From positions 1-51,024 of the forward strand of contig CAYFJU010000012.1 in NCBI GenBank assembly GCA_964343505.1: 51,024 nt of DNA. Reading direction: 5' to 3'. The position numbers and the translations under genes are program-made. Positions 43,904 through 51,024 of this stretch are shown here, in pieces (position 1 is the stretch's first letter; every line of letters starts with the position of its first letter). The notes below the pieces were generated by a model. The model made no database searches. It was not told where the DNA came from and saw only the letters and a program-made list of their open reading frames with translations. Source of the DNA: TCS55 sp964343505 (GTDB lineage Bacteria; Fidelibacterota; Marinisomatia; Marinisomatales; TCS55).

Positions 43904-45148
43904 TTATACTTGCGTAGGGTTTTCAGGGTAAAGGTTTTTCTCTCCTTCACTTTTCGCAATTACTACCGCACCGACACTGTCGCTGGAAACGTTCACCATG
44001 GTTCGAAACATGTCCAGGGGACGGTCGACTGCCAGCATGGTACCGACAATCATATCAACTTCTGGTCGATTGCCCAGACCCACTGCGTCCAGTACGACAT
44101 AAATCATAACCAAGCCGGCTGAGGGGATGGCCGCCGTTCCGACAGAGGCCAAAAAAGCGACTATAACAATCACCACCTGTTGTGTTAAGGATAGATCAAA
44201 TCCCAGAACTTGGGAGATGAAAAGAACCCCTGCGCACTCGTATAGTGCAGTCCCATCCATGTTAATTGTGGCTCCTAACGGCAATACAAAGCTTGTGGTT
44301 TTATTTGATACACCCGCATTTTTTTCCATGCATTCCAAGGTAACAGGCAAGGTTGCCCCGGAGGAACTGGTAGAAAAAGCAGTCAGAAAGGCTGAAGCCA
44401 TCGCTTTTAAATGTTTTATTGGATTGATGCCGGTGAAGAAATAAAAGACGATAGGTAGGATGATGGCCCAATGAAAAGTGAGTCCTAAAGCAACGGTAAC
44501 CAAATACATTCCCACCGCTCTAAAAAGCTCAAATCCGGTTGTGGCCACGGCTTTACTGATAAGCCCAAACACGCCTAAAGGTAATAGGATGATGATACCA
44601 TGGGTCAGTTTCATCATGGCTTTGAAACCATAATCAAAAAAATTGGTGAGGAATTCCTGTGGTTTCCCAGACAGTCGTGTAATGGCGAAACCGAATAGAA
44701 TACACCAGAAAATAACGGCCAATATATCACCATCTGTGGCTGCTTTGATGGGGTTCAGGGGGATCATTCGCAAAATGATCTCACCCAATGAACTGGGTTT
44801 GGAAAGGGTGGAAGAGTCGAAAGCTTTTCCAATGCCTGAGAACTCTGCGCCTATGCCGGGCTTAATTATGTTGGCCAGGGTCAGACCAATGAGGATTGCC
44901 AGGATTGAAGTCATGAAATAATAACCGAATGTTTTGGCGCCCATTCGTCCTAATGTACGACTGTCGCCCAAACTGGCGACTCCGCTGGTAATGGAAAAAA
45001 AGATAAGGGGAACGATAACCATTTTTAACAGGCGCATGAAAATGGTTCCTAAAGGCGCTGCGATGAGAGCTCCCTCTTCGAAAATAAGCGCGAAAATAAT
45101 GCCTAGCCCCATAGCAATAAGGACCTGCCAGTGCAATTTCAATTTCAT
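43904..45148 (-). CDS. Dicarboxylate/amino acid:cation symporter (GltP/DctA family)
   Basis: The 414-residue membrane protein belongs to the DAACS family. It carries SSSGATLPVTLECMEKN (the serine-rich re-entrant loop), the substrate-site NMDGTALYE and the C-terminal second re-entrant region IPSAGLVMIYVVL. It takes up glutamate, aspartate or C4-dicarboxylates with Na+ or H+. The start at 45148 (MKLKLHWQVLIAMGLG) gives a normal length. It lies 18 nt after the small gene, on the same strand, and may be in one operon with it and the thioredoxin-domain gene. Confidence 0.93.
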   Translation of the reverse strand: MKLKLHWQVLIAMGLGIIFALIFEEGALIAAPLGTIFMRLLKMVIVPLIFFSITSGVASLGDSRTLGRMGAKTFGYYFMTSILAILIGLTLANIIKPGIGAEFSGIGKAFDSSTLSKPSSLGEIILRMIPLNPIKAATDGDILAVIFWCILFGFAITRLSGKPQEFLTNFFDYGFKAMMKLTHGIIILLPLGVFGLISKAVATTGFELFRAVGMYLVTVALGLTFHWAIILPIVFYFFTGINPIKHLKAMASAFLTAFSTSSSGATLPVTLECMEKNAGVSNKTTSFVLPLGATINMDGTALYECAGVLFISQVLGFDLSLTQQVVIVIVAFLASVGTAAIPSAGLVMIYVVLDAVGLGNRPEVDMIVGTMLAVDRPLDMFRTMVNVSSDSVGAVVIAKSEGEKNLYPENPTQV

Positions 45149-45166
45149 AGTTTCATTCCAAATTGT

Positions 45167-45388
45167 TTATTCCGAATCATTTAAGGTGCTCCGATCTTCT
45201 TTCTTTTTCTTTATTGCTGTGTATTTTTTAAAGTACGCATCACCGACGGATGAAAAAAAGTCCAATAGTCTGTTTTTCTTTCCACCTTTTTCCTGAATAC
45301 GGTTAATCGCCGTATGCGTAGCGGTGTCCATTAAATCTTGGATGTGAGCAAACATTTCACCAACTCGTCGAGATAATGGTTTATTCAT
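45167..45388 (-). CDS. Small hypothetical protein (73 aa), translationally coupled
   Basis: From the minus-strand ATG at 45388 this frame encodes 73 residues rich in Lys, Arg and Ala (MNKPLSRRVGEMFAHIQDL onward). It overlaps the upstream thioredoxin-domain gene stop by 8 nt (ATGAATAA), a typical coupling. A longer frame beginning at 45475 exists but would overlap that gene by 95 nt, so the short start is preferred. No family is recognised; predicted helical, with no membrane segment or signal. Confidence 0.55.
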   Translation of the reverse strand: MNKPLSRRVGEMFAHIQDLMDTATHTAINRIQEKGGKKNRLLDFFSSVGDAYFKKYTAIKKKKEDRSTLNDSE

Positions 45389-47531
45389 GGATGAATTTAA
45401 AGGCCTGTTCAATATCCGTTGTGGGCATTTTACAGGCGAAATCCCGGCAGACATAAAAGGTAGTTTTATCATCAATCGTTTGCTGAGTGGCGGTCCATTT
45501 CGCTAGGGGCGAAAGTTCACGATTTGAGTCATCGATATTCTTGAAAAGGAGCACCTTGCTGGGGTTATACTCAGTTTTTATGCGCGTAAGGGCCGCTTGG
45601 GTTTCGGGGTTGCTCCCAGATCCCACCACAACGATTTCTTTCGGCTGATTGGTTTCAAATAATAAAGCGGTCACCATGAACGTAAACCCGGTAGGGGCTT
45701 TTTTAATTTCATTCGAAAAGATTTTAAACGTTTTGTCCGCCATTTCGGCCCATTTGACCTCCCCGGTAATACGGGTCAGTTTCAGCAAATTCATGGCCGC
45801 CACTGAATTGCCGGAAGGAATAGCTCCATCGTATCCCGTCATGGCACGCACGATCAATTTTTCCGTTTGGTCACTGCCTAAATAAAAACCACCACTGGAT
45901 TCATTCCAGAATTCCGCAACCATGGTTTCACTCAATTGAATCGCTTTCTGCAAGTAATGGATATTAAAGGTTGCTTCATATAACTCCAATAATCCCCACA
46001 CAAAAAAAGCATAATCGTCCAAATGGGCATCCAGCCCGGAATTCCCATTCCGGTATCGTTTCTTTAACCGGCCCTTTTCATCGGTGAGATTCTTTAAAAT
46101 AAACTGGGCGCTTTTTTCAGCTGAATCGATAAACTTCTGCGATTGGAATGCCACACCTGCTTTGGTGAATGCGGCAATCATCAACCCATTCCAATCCGTC
46201 AGGATTTTATCATCCTTTATGGGATGGATGCGTTTTTCACGAACTTCAAAAAGCTTTTCTCTAATTGTAGATAATTTTTGTTTATCTTTTGAATTCCTGA
46301 CAGGTTCTGTTAAATAAAATATATTTCTTCCCGTAAATTGACCTGAAGCCTCATCTTTGAAATTGCCACGGGAGTCCAAATTAAAAGTCTTGTAGATAAA
46401 ATTTGCATCATCCTCACCCAAAATGGATTTGAGTTCTTCTACAGTCCATAAATAAAACAGGCCTTCTTCACCTTCACTGTCTGCATCTTCAGCTGAATAA
46501 AATCCGCCCCTGGAATCGGTCATATCTCTTTGAACGTAGGTCAGGATTTCTTCCGCTGTCTGCTTATAATCATCGTTGCCGGTGATTTGGAATGCTTCCG
46601 TATAAGCCATGGCTACCATAGCTTGGTCATACAGCATTTTTTCAAAGTGGGGTACCACCCATTCTTTATCGGTGGAATAGCGGTGAAACCCAAAACCGAC
46701 ATGGTCAAAAATGCCGCCCATGCGCATTTCCTGAAGTGTTTTTTCAACCATCATCAAGGATGTTTTATCCCCGGTCATATGGTGGTAGCGCAGAAGGAAA
46801 ATCAAATTATGGGGAGAAGGGAATTTTGGTTGTGTACCGAAACCGCCGTGGATCTTATCATACCGACTTTCAAATTGTAAAAAGGCCTCTTTTAAAATGG
46901 ATTCATTTAAAGCATCACCCAATTCTTTTTTATTAGACTTTTGAAGAAAATCATTGATCCGATTGGCAGACTTGACCAATTCATCCCGTTTGTTTTTCCA
47001 TGCCTCGGCGATTGAGGGGAGCAGTTCCATCATTCCGGGCCGGCCAAAGCGGCCATTTTTGGGGAAATAGGTACCGGCGAAAAAAGGCTCTTTTTGCGGT
47101 GTCATAATGATCGTGAGGGGCCAACCGCCCCGGCCGGTAATGGCTTGGCAAACGGACATATATACATGGTCAATCTCAGGAAGTTCTTCCCGGTCCACTT
47201 TAATCGAAATAAAATTGTCATTCATCAGTTTGGCAACTTGCTCATCCTCAAATGATTCATGCTCCATCACATGGCACCAGTGACAGGTGGAATATCCAAT
47301 AGAAAGAAAAATGGGTCTGTTTAATTCAGCCGCTTTTTTGAATGCTTCTGCGCCCCAGGGATACCAATCCACTGGATTGTCTTTATGTTGAAGCAGGTAT
47401 GGGCTGGACTCTTTGGCCAGTCGATTCACGAATTTTTCTTTTTGGTTCAATTCACTTTGATTTGGTTGGCTCCACAGGGCTGGAACTAGCCCTATTGAAA
47501 TTACGATTGAAATTATTTGTTTTGATATCAT
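45381..47531 (-). CDS. DUF255 thioredoxin-domain protein (YyaL/SPATA20 family), exported
   Basis: The 716-residue protein starts with a signal-like stretch (MISKQIISIVISIGLVPALWS). The thioredoxin-like domain has NRLAKESSPYLLQHKDNPVDWYPW and the redox motif CHWC (C83, C86) in STCHWCHVMEHESFED. A long (alpha/alpha)6-barrel region resembling glycan or cellobiose 2-epimerase folds follows. Cysteines near the C-terminus (YVCRDFACKM) may add a redox or metal site. The function of the family is not established. It is divergent from the sodium:solute symporter, with 71 nt between the two starts. Confidence 0.88.
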   Translation of the reverse strand: MISKQIISIVISIGLVPALWSQPNQSELNQKEKFVNRLAKESSPYLLQHKDNPVDWYPWGAEAFKKAAELNRPIFLSIGYSTCHWCHVMEHESFEDEQVAKLMNDNFISIKVDREELPEIDHVYMSVCQAITGRGGWPLTIIMTPQKEPFFAGTYFPKNGRFGRPGMMELLPSIAEAWKNKRDELVKSANRINDFLQKSNKKELGDALNESILKEAFLQFESRYDKIHGGFGTQPKFPSPHNLIFLLRYHHMTGDKTSLMMVEKTLQEMRMGGIFDHVGFGFHRYSTDKEWVVPHFEKMLYDQAMVAMAYTEAFQITGNDDYKQTAEEILTYVQRDMTDSRGGFYSAEDADSEGEEGLFYLWTVEELKSILGEDDANFIYKTFNLDSRGNFKDEASGQFTGRNIFYLTEPVRNSKDKQKLSTIREKLFEVREKRIHPIKDDKILTDWNGLMIAAFTKAGVAFQSQKFIDSAEKSAQFILKNLTDEKGRLKKRYRNGNSGLDAHLDDYAFFVWGLLELYEATFNIHYLQKAIQLSETMVAEFWNESSGGFYLGSDQTEKLIVRAMTGYDGAIPSGNSVAAMNLLKLTRITGEVKWAEMADKTFKIFSNEIKKAPTGFTFMVTALLFETNQPKEIVVVGSGSNPETQAALTRIKTEYNPSKVLLFKNIDDSNRELSPLAKWTATQQTIDDKTTFYVCRDFACKMPTTDIEQAFKFIHE

Positions 47532-47602
47532 TGCTATTCTTGGAAAAAGAAAGGCTTGAAATTAATTTCACCGCCTCAAGTTAACCAAGTTAGAAGCAAC
47601 TT

Positions 47603-49033
47603 ATGATTCACTTAACGGTAATTCTCTTTTATTTATTCACCCTTATTGGCATCGGGTTCTATAAAGCCAACAAAATTAAGACCCAATCCGACTTTGCTGT
47701 GGCCGGTCGTTCCTTAACGCCTTGGATCTTGGTAGGTACTATGTTGGCCACATGGATGGGCACGGGGTCAATTCTCGGTAATGCAGGAAAAACATATGAT
47801 ACGGGAATGGCAGCTCTTATTCTACCAATAGGTAGTATTTTAGGTATAATCCTTTTAACTCAAATTGCAGGGAAAGTCAGGTCATTTGAAAAATTCACTG
47901 TGCCTGAAATCTTAGGAGATAGGTTTGGCCCTGGTGCACGGATGCTTTCAGTGATTGCCTTGGTGATGGCTTATATGGTTATTGTGAGTTACCAGTTCAA
48001 TGCGGGTGGCGCTGTTTTGAATACGGTTCTGACAGATGATACGGGACATTCCCTCATTAGTGTTGAAACAGGTACGATTATCGCGGCAATATTCATCATC
48101 GCCTATACAATGTTAGCCGGGTTGGTGAGTGTGGCTTATACAGATGTAGCTAATGGGATTGTTATCATTTTTTCATTCGTCATTGCGATTCCAATCTTTC
48201 TTGCTCAAGCAGGGGGTTTCTCCGGAATGGCTGCCTCATTTGAAGCGATGGGAAAACCGGAGCATATGAATTTTTGGGGAGTGTATTCCACTATGGATAT
48301 CCTCAATTTTTGTTTGCCCCCATTTCTATTGATCATGGGTGATGCGAATATGTATCAGCGATTTTTCGCCAGTAAAAATGCGGAGGGAGCCAAATCCGCC
48401 ACGAAAGTCTTAATTATTGCAGTCCTTATTGCTGAACTTATGATTATTTTTTCTGCCTGGGTGGCGTCCAGTATGATTCCCGATGCTGAAGTAGGGAAGT
48501 ATGTTCTGATCTATGCTTCCGCAAAATTCTTGCCCACATTTTTGGGCGCGATGATGATGACAACAATTGTAGGAATCATTATATCCACAGCGGACAGTTT
48601 TCTTCTCGTACCCGCTACCACCCTCATGCGGGATGTTTATTTGAATTATGTAAATCCAAAGGCCGATGAAAAGAAAATTGTTTTACTGAGCCGTATCCTG
48701 GTGCTTGCCTTGGGGATTGTCGCCTATATTGTTTCCCTGGGATTTGCTAAATCGGCCGGATTCTTTGAACGGGCCCTTTATGCTTACACCATTTATGGTG
48801 CCGCAATTACACCCAGTTTGGTGGCGGCTTTGTTCTGGAAGGGCGCCACGAAAGAGGGAGCTGTTGCTTCCATCATAACAGGAACGGTCACCACCTTACT
48901 ATGGAAAGAAGCCGTATTTATCCGCAATTTTATTCCGGCAAATGTGTATAATAATATGGATGAAGTTTTGCCGGCAATCACCCTTTCGGTCGTATCGCTG
49001 CTGGTGGTGAGCCTGGCGACGAAAAAGGACTAA
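47603..49033 (+). CDS. Sodium:solute symporter (SSS family)
   Basis: The 476-residue protein has about 13 hydrophobic segments and the SSS core: SDFAVAGRSLTPWILVGTMLATWMGTGSILGNAG, then VAYTDVANGIVIIFSFV and MMTTIVGIIISTADSFLLVPATT. The fold is LeuT-like and uses the Na+ gradient. Substrate cannot be told from sequence; sugars, proline, pantothenate and carboxylates are all family substrates. The stop overlaps the convergent GNAT gene by 4 nt. Confidence 0.92.
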   Translation: MIHLTVILFYLFTLIGIGFYKANKIKTQSDFAVAGRSLTPWILVGTMLATWMGTGSILGNAGKTYDTGMAALILPIGSILGIILLTQIAGKVRSFEKFTVPEILGDRFGPGARMLSVIALVMAYMVIVSYQFNAGGAVLNTVLTDDTGHSLISVETGTIIAAIFIIAYTMLAGLVSVAYTDVANGIVIIFSFVIAIPIFLAQAGGFSGMAASFEAMGKPEHMNFWGVYSTMDILNFCLPPFLLIMGDANMYQRFFASKNAEGAKSATKVLIIAVLIAELMIIFSAWVASSMIPDAEVGKYVLIYASAKFLPTFLGAMMMTTIVGIIISTADSFLLVPATTLMRDVYLNYVNPKADEKKIVLLSRILVLALGIVAYIVSLGFAKSAGFFERALYAYTIYGAAITPSLVAALFWKGATKEGAVASIITGTVTTLLWKEAVFIRNFIPANVYNNMDEVLPAITLSVVSLLVVSLATKKD

Positions 49034-49647
49034 GTCCGTGTAATCAAGGGCGGATTATTTTTTAAGGGAGAGGATCGATCAGACTCTAAATCCCGGCGGT
49101 AATATTCAAACGTTTGTCCAGTCCCCTGCCAATTCTCAATGCGGTTGATGATTTTAATATCGCCAGTGAATCGGGCGGAAATGCCATTAACCACATGACC
49201 GGTTATATGTTCGATTTCTTCTTTTTTCTTCGCCCAACTGAGAAAAACGCGCTTCAGCATTTTTGCATAACCATTCCCTTTGTATTCAGATTGAATCACA
49301 AAAGCGTAGGTGTACAATGTATTTCCATTTCCGAAATTTTCATCCATGCGCGCCCAAGGTTCGTGGCTCAAAGCTTCTAAGGGGACGCCAATTATATACC
49401 CTATAATTTCATCCCGATAACGGGCGATAAAGGGAAGTGAGCCGGGTCTATTAAAATATTTATGAATGGTGGTTTTGGTTAGAATGGCCTTTTCACCAAA
49501 ATCCAAGGCCAACGATTTTGAAATTTCTATCAATTGCGGAAAGTCTGCTTCGCCTGCATGCTCCAGCAATTCGATTTGGAATACGCCACTGGAAGCAATG
49601 ACTTTAGACCGGGATTTTGAGGAAGGGGAAATTGAAAGTTGATCCAT
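49030..49647 (-). CDS. GNAT-fold acetyltransferase
   Basis: The 205-residue protein has a GNAT core: LPFIARYRDEIIGYIIG (strands 2-3), ALSHEPWARMDENF, and the acetyl-CoA region FVIQSEYKGNGYAKMLKRVFLSWA with the Q/R-xx-G-x-G/A type loop (YKGNGYA). An N-terminal extension of about 30 residues is less conserved. Substrate is unknown. It is convergent with the symporter (4-nt overlap) and partly overlaps the upstream side of pyrF. Confidence 0.75.
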   Translation of the reverse strand: MDQLSISPSSKSRSKVIASSGVFQIELLEHAGEADFPQLIEISKSLALDFGEKAILTKTTIHKYFNRPGSLPFIARYRDEIIGYIIGVPLEALSHEPWARMDENFGNGNTLYTYAFVIQSEYKGNGYAKMLKRVFLSWAKKKEEIEHITGHVVNGISARFTGDIKIINRIENWQGTGQTFEYYRRDLESDRSSPLKNNPPLITRT

Positions 49648-49730
49648 GGGGGATGAATTTAAAAGAAGTAGTTCATTTCTTATACAATCCTTTTTCAGGT
49701 TCTGGTCATAAGAGAGTAAATTCCGTGCCT

Positions 49731-50540
49731 ATGAAATCATTTAATTCGCGCCTTTCAGATATAATTCACCAAAAAGAGAGTCATTTGTGTGTGGGGTTGG
49801 ACATAAATCCGGAAGGGTTGAAATCTGCCGATGTTACATTGGAAAATTTGAAATCCCATACGTATAAGGTTATCGATGCAACACAGGATGTGGCGGCAGC
49901 ATTCAAGCCAAACCTGGCATTTTTTGAACGGTGGGGAAGTGCAGGATTCCAATGGCTCGAAGAAACCATGGATTATTTTGGCGATGATATCATCATTATC
50001 GGGGACGCCAAACGGGGTGATATCGGTAATACAGCGAAACAGTATTCATACAGCTTGTTCAATCATTTTGGTTTTGATGCTGTAACCTTGAGTCCTTACA
50101 TGGGCCAGGATTCTATTGTGCCCTTCACGGAAGACCTTGAGAAGGGTGTCTTTATCCTCTGCCGGACATCGAATCCTTCAGCCGTTGACCTCCAAAATCA
50201 GCCAATTGGAGACGAACTAATATTTGATAAAACAGCCCAACTTGCTGTTGAGTGGAATAGCAATGATAATGTTGGCTTGGTCGTCGGCGCCACAGCACCA
50301 GAGGAAATCAGTCGAATACGAAAGCAGGCGCCGGGGTTACCATTTTTGATTCCTGGTATTGGCGCCCAAGGGGGTGACCTGAAACGGAGTATGATAGACG
50401 GTAATACCAATGGCAATGCCTTGATCAATGTATCCCGGGGTATCAGTTTTGCCGGTGACCTGAGTGAAAAAGCAATCCGAAAAGCGGCGAAAGACTATGT
50501 GGATAGAATGAATGAAATCATCAACACAGATGATTTGTAA
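49731..50540 (+). CDS. pyrF: Orotidine 5'-phosphate decarboxylase (type 2)
   Basis: From the ATG at 49731 the protein has 269 residues, the normal length for the PyrF type 2 subfamily. The opening VGLDINPEG and the catalytic IGDAKRGDIGNTAKQY (D92, K94, D97) are diagnostic, and the late GIGAQGG is the phosphate loop. It decarboxylates OMP to UMP. A frame open from 49617 would add 38 residues overlapping the GNAT gene and lacks conservation, so 49731 is chosen. Confidence 0.95.
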   Translation: MKSFNSRLSDIIHQKESHLCVGLDINPEGLKSADVTLENLKSHTYKVIDATQDVAAAFKPNLAFFERWGSAGFQWLEETMDYFGDDIIIIGDAKRGDIGNTAKQYSYSLFNHFGFDAVTLSPYMGQDSIVPFTEDLEKGVFILCRTSNPSAVDLQNQPIGDELIFDKTAQLAVEWNSNDNVGLVVGATAPEEISRIRKQAPGLPFLIPGIGAQGGDLKRSMIDGNTNGNALINVSRGISFAGDLSEKAIRKAAKDYVDRMNEIINTDDL

Positions 50541-50592
50541 AATTTGATTTATGATTGTTGAATTTTGATAAGGCACAATATAAAGGGAACTA

Positions 50593-50970
50593 ATGATGTA
50601 TGAATCTGAAAAACTCGAGAATAGACTGATTGATTTTGCTGTAAATGTTATGAATATGGCTGAAACATTACCCAACTCACGATCCGGAAATTATATTGGT
50701 GGTCAAATAATTCGTTCGGGGACTGCGCCGGCATTACTTTATGGAGAAGTTCGCGGTGCGGAATCAATAAAAGATTTTATTCATAAAATGAAAATCGCCT
50801 TGAAGGAATTACGGGAAACATTGGTATCTTTGAAGATTATTTTAAAAAAACAATTCCCAATTAACTTGGATAATTGTGAATCGTTAAAATCTGAATGCAA
50901 TGAATTAGTTTCAATTTTTGTTTCAAGCACAAAAACAGCCGATAAAAACCTAAAGTTTAAAAAAAAATAA
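50593..50970 (+). CDS. Four-helix-bundle protein (S23/ribosomal-IVS family)
   Basis: The 125-residue protein has the family pattern LIDFAVNVMNMAETLPNSRSGNYIGGQIIRSGTAPALLYGEV and RGAESIKDFIHKMKIALKELRETLVSLKII. These proteins form pentamers of four-helix bundles. They were first seen inside 23S rRNA intervening sequences but are common as stand-alone genes in FCB bacteria. The molecular role is unknown. It is 52 nt after pyrF. Tandem ATGs at 50593 and 50596 are equally possible starts. Confidence 0.88.
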   Translation: MMYESEKLENRLIDFAVNVMNMAETLPNSRSGNYIGGQIIRSGTAPALLYGEVRGAESIKDFIHKMKIALKELRETLVSLKIILKKQFPINLDNCESLKSECNELVSIFVSSTKTADKNLKFKKK

Positions 50971-51024
50971 AGGGTCAAGACTAGTTGGCATAACATGAAA
51001 AGCTGTAAGTTCCATAATAGCAAT
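50971..51024. other. Window edge, no feature seen
   Basis: The last 54 nt after the four-helix-bundle gene hold no recognisable gene or signal; the next gene would lie beyond the window. Confidence 0.5.

Noticed and set aside
1..51024. CRISPR arrays, rRNA, tRNA, prophage or insertion-sequence genes
   Set aside because: No regularly spaced direct repeats, no cloverleaf or rRNA sequence, and no integrase, transposase or phage structural protein was seen.

Overview
The window is a dense, mostly plus-strand stretch of a free-living bacterial chromosome with moderate GC content. It carries a PorX-type response regulator with a PglZ domain and, about 28 kb away, a histidine kinase with the HQLGTP H-box seen in PorY-like kinases. 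It also has many start/stop-overlapping genes, and few strong Shine-Dalgarno sites. Together these point to the Fibrobacteres-Chlorobi-Bacteroidetes (FCB) superphylum, perhaps a Marinimicrobia-like lineage; there is no rRNA or tRNA in the window to settle it.

Layout. (1) 1-221: tail of a type III restriction helicase/nuclease. (2) 289-6470: tightly overlapped operon porX, tsaE, tsaB, rimI, accD, surE, guaA. (3) 6561-12638: glmS, an M1 peptidase, a TPR/periplasmic-binding fusion and pgeF. (4) 12695-15602: uppP, holA, an ECF sigma factor and a likely membrane anti-sigma, closed by a terminator. (5) 15677-19669: a GAF/GGDEF diguanylate cyclase, a TPR lipoprotein and a LolB-like lipoprotein. (6) 19666-29883: surface-glycan locus with four glycosyltransferases, two methyltransferases, a CDP-alcohol phosphotransferase, a flippase and a YfhO protein. 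(7) 29880-38947: PorY-like kinase, yajC, def, fmt, rsmB, a kinase-less PASTA protein, a DGK1/SEC59-like kinase, a BatA-like protein and hflX. (8) 38946-39173: a bidirectional terminator and a strong structured-RNA candidate with 6S-like topology. (9) 39275-43473: an apparent lipid-metabolism cassette (small ORF, alpha/beta hydrolase, alpha-oxoamine synthase, acetoacetate-decarboxylase-like protein, lipid kinase). (10) 43479-43703: a MITE-like palindromic element. (11) 43904-50970: a dicarboxylate symporter, a small coupled gene and a thioredoxin/DUF255 protein on the minus strand, then a sodium:solute symporter, a GNAT protein, pyrF and a four-helix-bundle protein.

How they work together. Much of the window is envelope biology: cell-wall and glycan precursors (glmS, uppP), glycan assembly and export (region 6), lipoproteins, secretion (yajC, PorX/PorY) and lipids (accD, the DGK1-like kinase, the oxoamine-synthase cassette). 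The least explained items are the oxoamine-synthase cassette and the structured RNA between hflX and that cassette.
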